The notes under the pieces were generated by a model, which ran no database searches, was not told the DNA's origin, and was given only the letters and a program-made list of their open reading frames with translations. A stretch of DNA of 64,000 bases from Nostoc sp. T09 (GTDB taxonomy: Bacteria > Cyanobacteriota > Cyanobacteriia > Cyanobacteriales > Nostocaceae), in NCBI RefSeq assembly GCF_002154695.1, contig NZ_MTAV01000053.1, positions 1 through 64,000 of the forward strand, read 5' to 3'. Shown in pieces: positions 51,003 to 59,580 of the stretch (position 1 is the first letter of the stretch; each line of letters starts with the position of its first letter). A program made the translations under genes and the position numbers.

Positions 51003-51335
51003 ATGTCAAACACCACTCAACCATCACACTCACCAACCACAGACCCAAATACTTCTCCTAGATGCGTGCGAGTCTGTCAAAACCGCAGTTGTAAAAAACT
51101 AGGTGCAGCAGGTGTTTTAGCAGCCTTTGTTGCTTTACCAGTTCCTGGTGTGATGGTTACAGCTAGTGGCTGTTTGGGACAATGTGGCAACGGACCGATG
51201 GTATTAGTATTACCAGAGATGGTCTGGTATAGCGGCGTTCAACCAAGCGAAGTACCTCTACTGGTAGAACAACACTTATTAGGTGCTCAAAGAGTCAGGC
51301 AGATGCTTTATTATCGGTTTCATCCCCAGGGATAA
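51003..51335 (+). CDS. Thioredoxin-like [2Fe-2S] ferredoxin-domain protein
   Basis: A 110-residue soluble protein. Cys25 and Cys30 in CQNRSC, with Cys57 and Cys61 in GCLGQCGNGP, give the four-cysteine pattern of thioredoxin-like [2Fe-2S] ferredoxins; Cys21 is extra. The loop CGNGPMVLVLPE is the classical end of the cluster-binding site. It probably carries electrons in the cytoplasm, partner unknown. The N-terminal 18 residues are Ser/Thr/Pro-rich and likely disordered. It has no operon partner with known redox function, although cysK lies upstream. Confidence 0.85.
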   Translation: MSNTTQPSHSPTTDPNTSPRCVRVCQNRSCKKLGAAGVLAAFVALPVPGVMVTASGCLGQCGNGPMVLVLPEMVWYSGVQPSEVPLLVEQHLLGAQRVRQMLYYRFHPQG

Positions 51336-51391
51336 AGCTGTTTCAAAATATATAAAGTCTACGCTCTTTGTTGACTGAAGTGAGGCATCCA

Positions 51392-52309
51392 ATGAACATT
51401 CAGCAGCTACGTCAATCAGTGAAAATGAAGTGGCTGAGTTACTACGAACAAAATCGCCCCTGGTTAGTAAAAATACGAGTCTGGGGTACTTATGATGGTC
51501 TGCGACGTCCTTCATCTGGTTTTATCTTAGCTACTCTGTCTGTTTTAGAACCGCAGTTTGATCAGATACTTTCTTTTCTGAGCGAACTAAATAATAATCC
51601 TGACCAAATAGTTGCCGCCTTGGGTCTTAACTTCAATCCTGAAGAAGAGTTAGATTCATTTACCACAGAGCATGTTATAGCTGCAAATGATTTTTATAGC
51701 CAATCTTCAGAAGTAATTCATGAGCAATTTCAGGCTGTGTCATTAGCTACTAATTCTAACGAAATTGCTTTCGAGACGCCGCATTCAGCAAAATCGGCTA
51801 CCGAGCTTGCATATTCAAAACTAGCTGTGCCATCGATTACAGTAACTAATGGAGTAGTTCGCGATCGCCAACCCGTATCATCAGTTGCAGTAGCTACCCA
51901 AGTTAATTACGAATCTTCAGCCAAAACGCTACTTGTCGAAAAGCCTGCTTCCGAGATGATCCTTCAACATCAACCTGGGCGATCGCTAGCAATAACTACT
52001 GAAATTTCCAGCGAACCCACAAGTTTACCACTTTCAGAAATTACTCCTGAGATTCCTAGTAAAAACACAACTATGCCATCTACTACAATGGCTACTGAGG
52101 TTCCCCAATATGAAACAAATTTAAAATCACTTGCTGTGGCTATCAAGGTTCCCGGCAATAGTAAACCATTGAAAATACAATTACCTGATATTCCTCATAA
52201 GGTTAAGCTCTCACCTAACACTAATGCTCGTAGTCTAGCTTCTTGGGTCGATGAGTTTTGTCAAGGTGCTGATTGGGACCCTGAGGAATCTATTTTTATC
52301 CACTTTTAA
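51392..52309 (+). CDS. DUF5331-like cyanobacterial protein
   Basis: The ATG at 51392 gives 305 residues and has GTGAGG at a good distance. An upstream TTG at 51368 is less likely. The N-terminal domain (about 1-90) is helical, with KMKWLSYYEQNRPWL, and resembles the cyanobacterial DUF5331 family by memory. Residues about 100-270 are Ser/Thr/Val/Pro-rich, of low complexity and probably disordered. The C-terminus SLASWVDEFCQGADWDPEE is a small conserved-looking patch. The function is unknown. A T4 homopolymer at the stop may hide a frameshift (see findings). Confidence 0.6.
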   Translation: MNIQQLRQSVKMKWLSYYEQNRPWLVKIRVWGTYDGLRRPSSGFILATLSVLEPQFDQILSFLSELNNNPDQIVAALGLNFNPEEELDSFTTEHVIAANDFYSQSSEVIHEQFQAVSLATNSNEIAFETPHSAKSATELAYSKLAVPSITVTNGVVRDRQPVSSVAVATQVNYESSAKTLLVEKPASEMILQHQPGRSLAITTEISSEPTSLPLSEITPEIPSKNTTMPSTTMATEVPQYETNLKSLAVAIKVPGNSKPLKIQLPDIPHKVKLSPNTNARSLASWVDEFCQGADWDPEESIFIHF

Positions 52310-52313
52310 AGTA

Positions 52314-52437
52314 GTTAAAAGATTTTTTGATCCAAAACAACCACAACGGCGTGGAAGAAAGTCAACATCGATTTAACTTAGAAGCTGTACCCCGGTTTTT
52401 AGATTGGGGGTTGAGTGTGGAACAAGTAAGTAGTTAA
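52314..52437 (+). pseudogene. Possible C-terminal nuclease-family remnant
   Basis: A short open frame without a start codon, of about 40 residues, ends in LEAVPRFLDWGLSVEQVSS. This resembles the LEAVPxLLxxGLSVEQIA tails of cyanobacterial Rpn/PD-(D/E)XK-type nuclease families. No N-terminal part is present. The call rests on pattern memory alone and is weak. Confidence 0.3.
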
Positions 52438-52457
52438 ACATAATTAATTACACAAAG

Positions 52458-52620
52458 TCATTGCGTTCGTCGAAGACGTTCCCGAAGGGTATGCAGCGTT
52501 CGCGTTGGCGTAGCCTCTCGTAGAGAAGCGTCCCGAAGGGAAGCGAAATGTAGACACGAAGTGGCTTCCCGCAGGGTAGCAATCGCAAGAGCTGGGATTG
52601 CTTCGCTTCGCTCGCAATGA
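52458..52620. repeat. Dispersed repeat block
   Basis: A GC-rich block made of short recurring units: CCCGAAGGG occurs twice, with GTAGCCTCTCGTAGAGAAGCG and ATTGCTTCGCTTCGCTCGC. It is non-coding in all frames read and resembles dispersed repeats of Nostoc-type genomes, such as those at 15930 and 27040. Confidence 0.55.
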
Positions 52621-52648
52621 CTGTAATTAATTTTGCGTGGTTACTTAC

Positions 52649-52693
52649 AGCAAGCAGCAGGGAATCAGTCTAACTGATTCCCTGCTGCTTGCT
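52649..52693. repeat. Perfect 21-bp inverted repeat with 3-nt loop
   Basis: Arm 52649-52669 (AGCAAGCAGCAGGGAATCAG plus T) and arm 52673-52693 are exact reverse complements, separated by CTA. It starts 19 nt after the stop of the minus-strand helical-protein gene. No T run follows on either strand, so it is not a classical terminator. Confidence 0.85.
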
Positions 52694-52711
52694 ATGTCTC
52701 AATCAATAGCG

Positions 52712-52954
52712 TTACATTTTACCGTGCTGCAAGACTTGTTGAAGATGGTGACGGATTTCTTGTGCTTGTTCAATATCAGACTGCCGCAATTTTTGGAATA
52801 ATTCTACACAGGGCTGGGAGTTAGCTTCCTGTGCATCTTGGATGTAAATGTCATAGGCTTTAACTGCTTCTGCTTTATTATGCAACACAGTGACAAAATC
52901 GTACTCTAGGTTGCTAATAGGTTGTTGAGACTGTCCGTTTCCTGTACTAACCAT
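52712..52954 (-). CDS. Small helical protein, ferritin-like bundle pattern
   Basis: An 80-residue protein: a polar N-terminus (about 1-15), then two long amphipathic helices (LEYDFVTVLHNKAEAVKAYD and SDIEQAQEIRHHLQQVL). The spacing of Glu and His (Glu17, Glu28, His68-His69) hints at half of a four-helix bundle of DUF2383/ferritin-like type that might dimerise. Metal binding is not shown. It has no export signal. The function is unknown. The unusual 21-bp hairpin lies right after the stop codon. Confidence 0.6.
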   Translation of the reverse strand: MVSTGNGQSQQPISNLEYDFVTVLHNKAEAVKAYDIYIQDAQEANSQPCVELFQKLRQSDIEQAQEIRHHLQQVLQHGKM

Positions 52955-53236
52955 AAATTTTCCTTCTTTTAGGTTTCTAATTAATTTCTACTCAGCTTAA
53001 AAGACAGCTTCATCTTCCCAAAAGCGTAGAAAAAATTACCAAGGTTACATCGGCAGTCTGAGGTATAACAAAAATAGCAAGCGATTAGGAAAATAAGGAA
53101 TAGGGAATAGAGAATTAGGAACTGGGGATAAGGGAAGAATTGCAATTACTAATGCCTAATGCAAATTTTCATGCGTGCTAGTGTATGCAGTTCATGACGA
53201 CTGTAGGCGATAAGGCCTCTGCAACATCAAATTTTG

Positions 53237-55876
53237 CTATAACCAATTGCCTACCAGAACGAACGCAGCCCAAAAATAGGGATGTTCGTATGCAGGATTT
53301 GCCTTAATTTTTAGTTGCGCCTGCCGTAATGCCTCAGCTTTACTGAGTTTAGGGTTACTTAGTTGTTGATAAAATTCCTTCATTAAGTTAGATGTTGATT
53401 CGTCGTTCACAGACCACAAGCTAGCAATAGTACTTTTGGCTCCAGAACGCAAAGCAAACCCAGCTAATCCTAAAGTAGCGCGGTTATCACCTGCTGCTGT
53501 TTGGCAGGCACTCATTACTAATAGTTCAATTGGTTCTAAAATTCCCAGCCTTCTTTTTTGGAATAAACGATCAAAATCTAGAATGGAAATGCGATCGCTC
53601 CATGTCAGCAAAAAAGTTTCCTTAGGGTTAGAACTAAATTGACCGTGAGTAGCAAGGTGAACTATGGGGAATGGTTGATTATCAAGCGCTATTTTCAAGC
53701 TATCGCGAGTAAACTTTTGATTGAGTAATACTTTCGCTTCAACTTTTGCCGTTACCTCTTTAATTTCTCCTGTAACCGCAGGTAGGGAACTGAAACCTTG
53801 GCGTGCTTCTGCTAATCCAGCCGCTAACACGCCTAGTTTTTTGCGTTCCAGTCCTTGGGGAAATAGCCGTAAACCTGGACTGAGAGCAACACTATATTTT
53901 TCTAGCAAGTAGCGATCGCCATCGTGAAGTGCTGCCATTGGCACGTTGCGCAAGAAACCATCTAAGACAAATACTAAAGTTGTCACCTTACTGCTGTTGA
54001 GCTTCGCTTCCGCTGGTGCAATCAGCCATTGATAAACTTTTTGAGACAGTCGAAAACTTTCTTCGCGGATATAACCACGGGACACATAAGAATAAAGGCG
54101 TTTGAGGGTAGCTTCAACTTGCTTTTTTGACAGTTGGGTACTGTAGTGATGCAGGGGTTGATTGGGAATTGAAAGGATGACTTCCAGGCGATCGCTTAGA
54201 ATAATCGGATAGATAACAGCAGCTTGCACGTCGATTTGATCGATAGCTACAGGATGGGTATCTACACAAGCATCCTTAAAATAGTTATCCAATTCAGCCA
54301 GTTGTAGAGCTTCTATTACCTGACGTGCTTGTTTGAGGTTGTTTTGATCGTCACCTTTTTCTAACAACAGGCTGACATAATCTCGATAGATGGGTTCGAT
54401 ACTTTCTCTAAAATCAAACTGAACATCGGCATTAATGGCTACTAAATCACTGCGGAGGGATTGTAAGTAATTAAAGGCAATTTCATAAGCTGCGATCGCA
54501 TTCTTAATATCTCCTTGTTCTTGAGCAATTGTGCCTGCCTGTGCAGCAGTCCGAGCCACTAAATCAGCCGCATCCATTTCTTGAGCTATTTTTTGTGCTT
54601 GCTGTGTCAGTTTTTTGGCATCTGTTAACTGGCCATTTTGTTGATACAGTTTACCTAATTGTTGGAGAGAGTAAGCCTCGGCTCTGGGATCTTTGATTTC
54701 TCTAGCTTGTTGGATGGCTTGTGCTAACAATTGGGCAGCTTTGGCAGCATTTAAGTTATCTCTTGCACGCTCTATTACTATCAAACTTTCTGCAAAATTT
54801 ATCTTGGCATAAATAGCAGGACGGCTGGGAGAAAGTAGGGCGAAGTTAGTTTCAATTGCTGGAATTAGCGCCTGTGCTGGTTCCCATCTTTGCAGTTTCA
54901 CTAACAAGCTGAACTGATTTAATTGGGCTTCTAATTTAGCTTGTGGTTCTGGAGATAAACTAACTGCTTTTTGGTAATCTGTCAAAGCAACGTCATATTT
55001 CTGTAAATCCTTGGCGATATTACCAAGACTGAACAAAACTGCACTCACATCAGATCGAGAATTAAATTGTTGACTAATTACCAAACTTTTCTCTAGAGCT
55101 GTATATGATTCCTGCAAATCACCAACAGTTTGCAGCGCCACCCCTAAACTTCTTAATCCTTGAGCTTTCAGTAAGCTATCAGGTTGATTTTGCAGTTCTG
55201 CAACCAGTTCTTCTAACAGAGTTTTGGCGCGGCGATATTGCCCTAACGTTTCCAAACCTTGTGCCTGATTAATTTGACTGATGAGTTTGCCTGTTTTATC
55301 TCCAATGCGATCGTAGATTGCTGCTGCTTGCTTCCAGGTATCTATAGCAGTTTCCGTTTGTCCTTGCAGTATTTGGATTGTTCCTTGGGTATTTAATGCT
55401 TGAGCTAATAGTAAGTTACTCTGATTATCCTGTTTTTTAAAGGTTTTTAATAAATTCAGACTTTCTGCAATTGTAGTTTGAGATTGTTGCGTTTTACCTA
55501 AATCTTTATATACGGTAGCTAAATAATTTAGCACTTGAACTTGGCTAACAACTTCTTTTTTCTCTTGATAATAATTTAAAGTATTTTCCCATACCTTAGC
55601 GGCTTCTGCATATTGCCCATTCTGATAGTAATTTTTTCCTTGTTGTAATAAATCTGAAGTCTCAGATAATTGTTGAACTATGCGATTCGACTCTGGTAAA
55701 CTGGATTGATTGGCAACAGCAGGAATACTTTTGTTGACTAATAGTATAGTCAAAATCAAGCTTATTAAAAAAAGCCATAAAACCTGTAATTTTCTTTTTA
55801 AGAGAAAACCAAAACGTTGGAGCAATATTTCTTTATATATAATTTTATAATGGTTATTCATAGTTCTTTTTTCCAT
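53237..55876 (-). CDS. TPR-CHAT domain protease-like protein
   Basis: The ATG at 55876 has AGGATAG in front and gives 879 residues; a longer frame from 55936 begins with repeat-like sequence. A hydrophobic segment (about 30-52, VLWLFLISLILTILLV) is a signal anchor. About ten TPR repeats fill residues about 60-480. The C-terminal CHAT domain (caspase HetF associated with TPRs) spans about 560-879, with the His-Cys dyad in HLATHGQF (about 740) and SACQTA (about 788) and the motif SLWSVNDEST. The active residues are intact. It lies 158 bp downstream of the adhesin gene on the same strand and may act on it or sense it. It is not HetF itself by context. Confidence 0.85.
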   Translation of the reverse strand: MEKRTMNNHYKIIYKEILLQRFGFLLKRKLQVLWLFLISLILTILLVNKSIPAVANQSSLPESNRIVQQLSETSDLLQQGKNYYQNGQYAEAAKVWENTLNYYQEKKEVVSQVQVLNYLATVYKDLGKTQQSQTTIAESLNLLKTFKKQDNQSNLLLAQALNTQGTIQILQGQTETAIDTWKQAAAIYDRIGDKTGKLISQINQAQGLETLGQYRRAKTLLEELVAELQNQPDSLLKAQGLRSLGVALQTVGDLQESYTALEKSLVISQQFNSRSDVSAVLFSLGNIAKDLQKYDVALTDYQKAVSLSPEPQAKLEAQLNQFSLLVKLQRWEPAQALIPAIETNFALLSPSRPAIYAKINFAESLIVIERARDNLNAAKAAQLLAQAIQQAREIKDPRAEAYSLQQLGKLYQQNGQLTDAKKLTQQAQKIAQEMDAADLVARTAAQAGTIAQEQGDIKNAIAAYEIAFNYLQSLRSDLVAINADVQFDFRESIEPIYRDYVSLLLEKGDDQNNLKQARQVIEALQLAELDNYFKDACVDTHPVAIDQIDVQAAVIYPIILSDRLEVILSIPNQPLHHYSTQLSKKQVEATLKRLYSYVSRGYIREESFRLSQKVYQWLIAPAEAKLNSSKVTTLVFVLDGFLRNVPMAALHDGDRYLLEKYSVALSPGLRLFPQGLERKKLGVLAAGLAEARQGFSSLPAVTGEIKEVTAKVEAKVLLNQKFTRDSLKIALDNQPFPIVHLATHGQFSSNPKETFLLTWSDRISILDFDRLFQKRRLGILEPIELLVMSACQTAAGDNRATLGLAGFALRSGAKSTIASLWSVNDESTSNLMKEFYQQLSNPKLSKAEALRQAQLKIKANPAYEHPYFWAAFVLVGNWL

Positions 55877-56034
55877 GTCTATCCTAAATAATTTGTGAAA
55901 ATTATTTAGTACTGTAGGGTGGGCATTGCCCACCATATCCGGGTTTTGGTAAGCATTGCCTTTATATTTCTTTTCCTGTGAGCTTTTATCTGTATGCGCG
56001 AAACAAAAAAATCTAGATGAACTACATTAAAAGC

Positions 56035-59000
56035 TCATGAATGCTTACAATTAAAACTTTTCTGAGGTGAGCTTTCTTGAGGTAAAGATGCCACTAATTC
56101 AACTTCTCCTTTTGCATTAATTATCCAATCTGTTGCTGCCACAATTAACTGTCTTGGTTGAGGCAAAAAATTACTTGCTTGATTGCGACTTTGTGTAGTT
56201 GTAAAATCTCGCATATCAGACAACAGAGTTTGACTGCGAATAGTTGCGGTCGGATCTGCTGGTAAGCCACCTCTTCCCGTGATGGTGAACGAGTTACCTT
56301 CAGTTGCGGCACAACTAGCAATTACCCGATTGCGCGGATCGTTCGGTTTTTCTGGTAATGTTAGCAATCCCGCACTGCGATTCACTTCTGGATTATTAAT
56401 CGATACAGTTCCCGAAACGCCGAACTGAGAACTGGCTGTAATATCGCTCCCAGAGGTAAGTTGCTGTTGAAACTGAGTACCAAAAAGACCTATGGCTGTA
56501 ATATTGACATTGCCACCACGACCGAAGAAAGCGTTGGCTGTAATATCACTATTTTCTGTCGGCACAGCAACAATAAAATTTGTGTCTATTTTAATGTTGC
56601 CGCCATCACCACCTGCGCCAGCATTCCCTGCCGTTGTAGAAATGCGACTTCCACGGCGTAACAATAAAAAATCTTTTAAATTTAGAGCAATATTACCGCC
56701 ATTAGTGCTGGCTGTTTCCGCAGAAATTAGAGACTGGTTGTCTAGGGTGAGTTTGTTTGCCTGAATCTCGATATTGCCACCAATCCCACCACCTTGGCTA
56801 TTAACGGAAATGGTTGCACCATCCTTGATCTCAACAAGTTCAGGATCGATGAATATATTGCCACCATTACCAGTAGAACCTGGAGTGGTATTGGACAACA
56901 GACCTGTATTTGTACCTGAAAGGAAGACTCTATCCTTCACTTTGACTACTATATTGCCTGCATCTCCTCCACCTTCAGTCAAAGCTTCTAATTCTGCGCC
57001 ATTGGTAATAGATAAAAAGGGTGTCGTAATTTGCAGCGTTCCGCCTTTTCCTGTTGCACCCTCTAAAGTGCTGACAAAAGCACCGCTAGGCTTAAAAGGT
57101 TGACCAGGATTACCATCGAAGGCAACTGATTCACTAGCATTGATAAAAATATTACCTGCATTACCTGAAGCAATAGTGCTAGCACTGATACCAGCACCAT
57201 TTTTGACAGAAAGCTGCCTTGTTTTGATGTCAATTACATTACCTTGACCCTGGGAACCAGGTAAAACTTCACTAATAATGCCGCTAGGAATCACCACTGG
57301 TTGAGGAAGATTTGAGTTTGAGAGTAAAATTCCCCCATCCATCACAATGGATTTTGCTGCATTTACCTCAATTCTGCCTGCATTGCCACGCCCTACAGTA
57401 GTAGCTCGAATTTGCCCTCCCTGTTGCAGCAATAGAGAGCCAGTTTTAATTTTAATGATGCCACCATTGCCTTGAGCGGTAGGAAAGACAATGCTACTAA
57501 AACCACTAAAAGCCCCAATATCAGAGGTTCCGGTGAGGGCGATCGCATCCGCAGCATTAACTGTAATATTACCAGCGTTGCCTAAACCTTCTGTTTGCGA
57601 AAATACCTGACCACCATTGGTTGCTAAAAAGTTCTTCGTATTAATCTCGACATCGCCAGCATTTCCACCATCTGCGCTTAAGGTTTGACTTCCTAATCTA
57701 AAGTTATTTAAATAAATTGCATCAGCATTAACGATGACATTACCAGCATTACCACCACGAGTAATATTTGATAATTCTGCTTGGTTTGCTTCTAAGGTAT
57801 TAGCGGTAATGATTAACTTCCCACCTGGGCCTGTTGCACCTTGACGCAAATTACTTTGTACATAATTACTTAGAGAAATCAACGGTGCATTAAGTGTCAC
57901 ATCACCACCTTGACTAGAACCGTAGGCGGCACTTTCGATATATGAATCTCCTAGAGGCGCTGGTTCTTGAATAATCGCTGTTTGACTCTTGAAGGTAATG
58001 CTTCCCCCAGATGAACCGTAGGAGAAAATTTGAGATCCAGATGGCATGAAAATATCATCTTTAGCTAACAGTGTGATATTTCCACCGGGATTGGAAAACG
58101 AGAAAGTAGAAAAATCGACACCAGAAGCATCAATAAAGTTGGGGGTGATAATTTTTCCTCTTGAGTCAATTACAATGTCACCACCGCCGGAAACCCCAGC
58201 AAATGTCCCCAAAAGAGATTTAACAGTAATATCACCCGATAAAATAGGATTAGGTTGATATTGATTGGTTAAAAAAACCAACCCTCCCTGATTAATAATT
58301 TGATTGATGGTGATATTAGCACTGCTAGGATTGCCATTTATGTTAGGAGTAGAAGAAAAAACAAATGAATTTCCTGTAATTCCTGGTGGGTTGAAAACGG
58401 TTGTTCCGGCTCTGATATCAACAGTAGGTTTTACACTACCATTAATAGGAACTTCCGTTACGCCATCAGCAAGCGTGACTGTTTCGTTAATAAAGTTTGT
58501 GGTGTCGGGACTGGTAATAGTTAAACTGTCAATTGTAACGCTGCCACCTGCAAAAATATGGATAGAAGCCCCTGTATAACTATTAAAACTCACATCTCCA
58601 CTTGCCCGAATAATCGGGTCATCGGTGCTAGCTAAATCTCCGCCATTACCATTCATTTGTTCGAGGCGAAAATTACCATTACTAAAAAATTGCGCGTTCC
58701 CACCAATAGAATTAGCTGAACGCAACAGCATATTTTCACCAGCAAAGAAGCCACTAGCGGGATGATTTAAGGCAAAGATGTCGATTTTATTGCCTTGGAC
58801 TAATAGTTGTTGTCCAGCCGAGGCGATAAACGGGTTATTGAAGCTATCGCGCACTTTTACAGTGTCGCTAGCTTGCAGAGTTAAATTATTACCTGCTTGC
58901 AACTTTCCTTGTAAGTCAAGATTTTGACCAACTAAAGTCAAGTCTTTCCCTACAGATAAGTTACCAGAGTTAGCGATGGCTTTGCCATCACCTCCAGCGA

Positions 59001-59550
59001 ACGCACTTTGAGGAGGTAACCAACTATCTAACCCCAAAGGCTGGTTGATAGTTAGTAGGGAAGGCGTTTGTGGGTTTTGGGTACTAAATTTTTCACCGTT
59101 CTCTAATCGCAGGCTGTTGCTGGTGCTAGCGAAAAACGAACCGGAGATATTTAGGCGTGCATTTTGTCCGAAAATAATGCCATTAGGATTAATCAAATAT
59201 AGGTTAGCACTACCTAAAACCCCTAACGTACCGAAAATCTTAGAGGCTTGATTTCCTGTGACTCTTCCCAGGATATTTTCAATTCCAGAAGGATTCGCAA
59301 AATAAACTCGTTGCAGATTACCAATGTTGAAATCTTGGAAACTGTGAAACAGATTACTACCCCGAATTGCCCCACCATCAATGCGGTCTATCAGATCGCC
59401 TTGCTTTGGAATATTCGGGGTAACAATCGAGCTTTCAGTTCCTAAACTATTGTCAGGGATAATCTGTGCAAATACACCTGTAGTTAAGCCTAGCGTACAG
59501 GCGATCGCTCCACTGCTTACCAAAATTTCGATCAGCTTGTAGTGCACCAT
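56035..59550 (-). CDS. Large TpsA-type filamentous haemagglutinin
   Basis: A 1171-residue secreted protein. A signal peptide (about 1-28, ending FAQ) is followed by the TPS/haemagglutination-activity domain (about 32-160), with the hallmark NPNGIIFGQNARLNISG and the GIENILGRVTG loop. A long right-handed beta-helix rich in Gly/Asn/Ser repeats (GNAGNI, GGNI, GNGG) fills most of the chain. The C-terminus has the RVIASCAATEGNSFTITGRG motif that ends many cyanobacterial members. Such proteins pass through a TpsB outer-membrane pore. No TpsB gene lies in this window. Probable role: surface adhesion. Confidence 0.88.
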   Translation of the reverse strand: MVHYKLIEILVSSGAIACTLGLTTGVFAQIIPDNSLGTESSIVTPNIPKQGDLIDRIDGGAIRGSNLFHSFQDFNIGNLQRVYFANPSGIENILGRVTGNQASKIFGTLGVLGSANLYLINPNGIIFGQNARLNISGSFFASTSNSLRLENGEKFSTQNPQTPSLLTINQPLGLDSWLPPQSAFAGGDGKAIANSGNLSVGKDLTLVGQNLDLQGKLQAGNNLTLQASDTVKVRDSFNNPFIASAGQQLLVQGNKIDIFALNHPASGFFAGENMLLRSANSIGGNAQFFSNGNFRLEQMNGNGGDLASTDDPIIRASGDVSFNSYTGASIHIFAGGSVTIDSLTITSPDTTNFINETVTLADGVTEVPINGSVKPTVDIRAGTTVFNPPGITGNSFVFSSTPNINGNPSSANITINQIINQGGLVFLTNQYQPNPILSGDITVKSLLGTFAGVSGGGDIVIDSRGKIITPNFIDASGVDFSTFSFSNPGGNITLLAKDDIFMPSGSQIFSYGSSGGSITFKSQTAIIQEPAPLGDSYIESAAYGSSQGGDVTLNAPLISLSNYVQSNLRQGATGPGGKLIITANTLEANQAELSNITRGGNAGNVIVNADAIYLNNFRLGSQTLSADGGNAGDVEINTKNFLATNGGQVFSQTEGLGNAGNITVNAADAIALTGTSDIGAFSGFSSIVFPTAQGNGGIIKIKTGSLLLQQGGQIRATTVGRGNAGRIEVNAAKSIVMDGGILLSNSNLPQPVVIPSGIISEVLPGSQGQGNVIDIKTRQLSVKNGAGISASTIASGNAGNIFINASESVAFDGNPGQPFKPSGAFVSTLEGATGKGGTLQITTPFLSITNGAELEALTEGGGDAGNIVVKVKDRVFLSGTNTGLLSNTTPGSTGNGGNIFIDPELVEIKDGATISVNSQGGGIGGNIEIQANKLTLDNQSLISAETASTNGGNIALNLKDFLLLRRGSRISTTAGNAGAGGDGGNIKIDTNFIVAVPTENSDITANAFFGRGGNVNITAIGLFGTQFQQQLTSGSDITASSQFGVSGTVSINNPEVNRSAGLLTLPEKPNDPRNRVIASCAATEGNSFTITGRGGLPADPTATIRSQTLLSDMRDFTTTQSRNQASNFLPQPRQLIVAATDWIINAKGEVELVASLPQESSPQKSFNCKHS

Positions 59551-59580
59551 CTGTTAGTTGCTTCACTGTGGAAAATCGAG

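Noticed and set aside
53237-55876. CHAT protein as HetF
   Set aside because: It has a long TPR array, lies beside adhesin genes and is more than 50 kb from the NsiR1 array that marks the hetF locus in Anabaena. CHAT domains are common in cyanobacteria.
55877-55936. Longer start of the CHAT protein at 55936
   Set aside because: The extra residues begin with VGNAHPTV, a typical translation of a cyanobacterial repeat; ATG at 55876 has a ribosome-binding site.
56774-57103. Proline-rich open frame opposite the haemagglutinin
   Set aside because: It is the antisense shadow of Gly/Asn-rich repeats on the minus strand; long antisense frames are common over such repeats.
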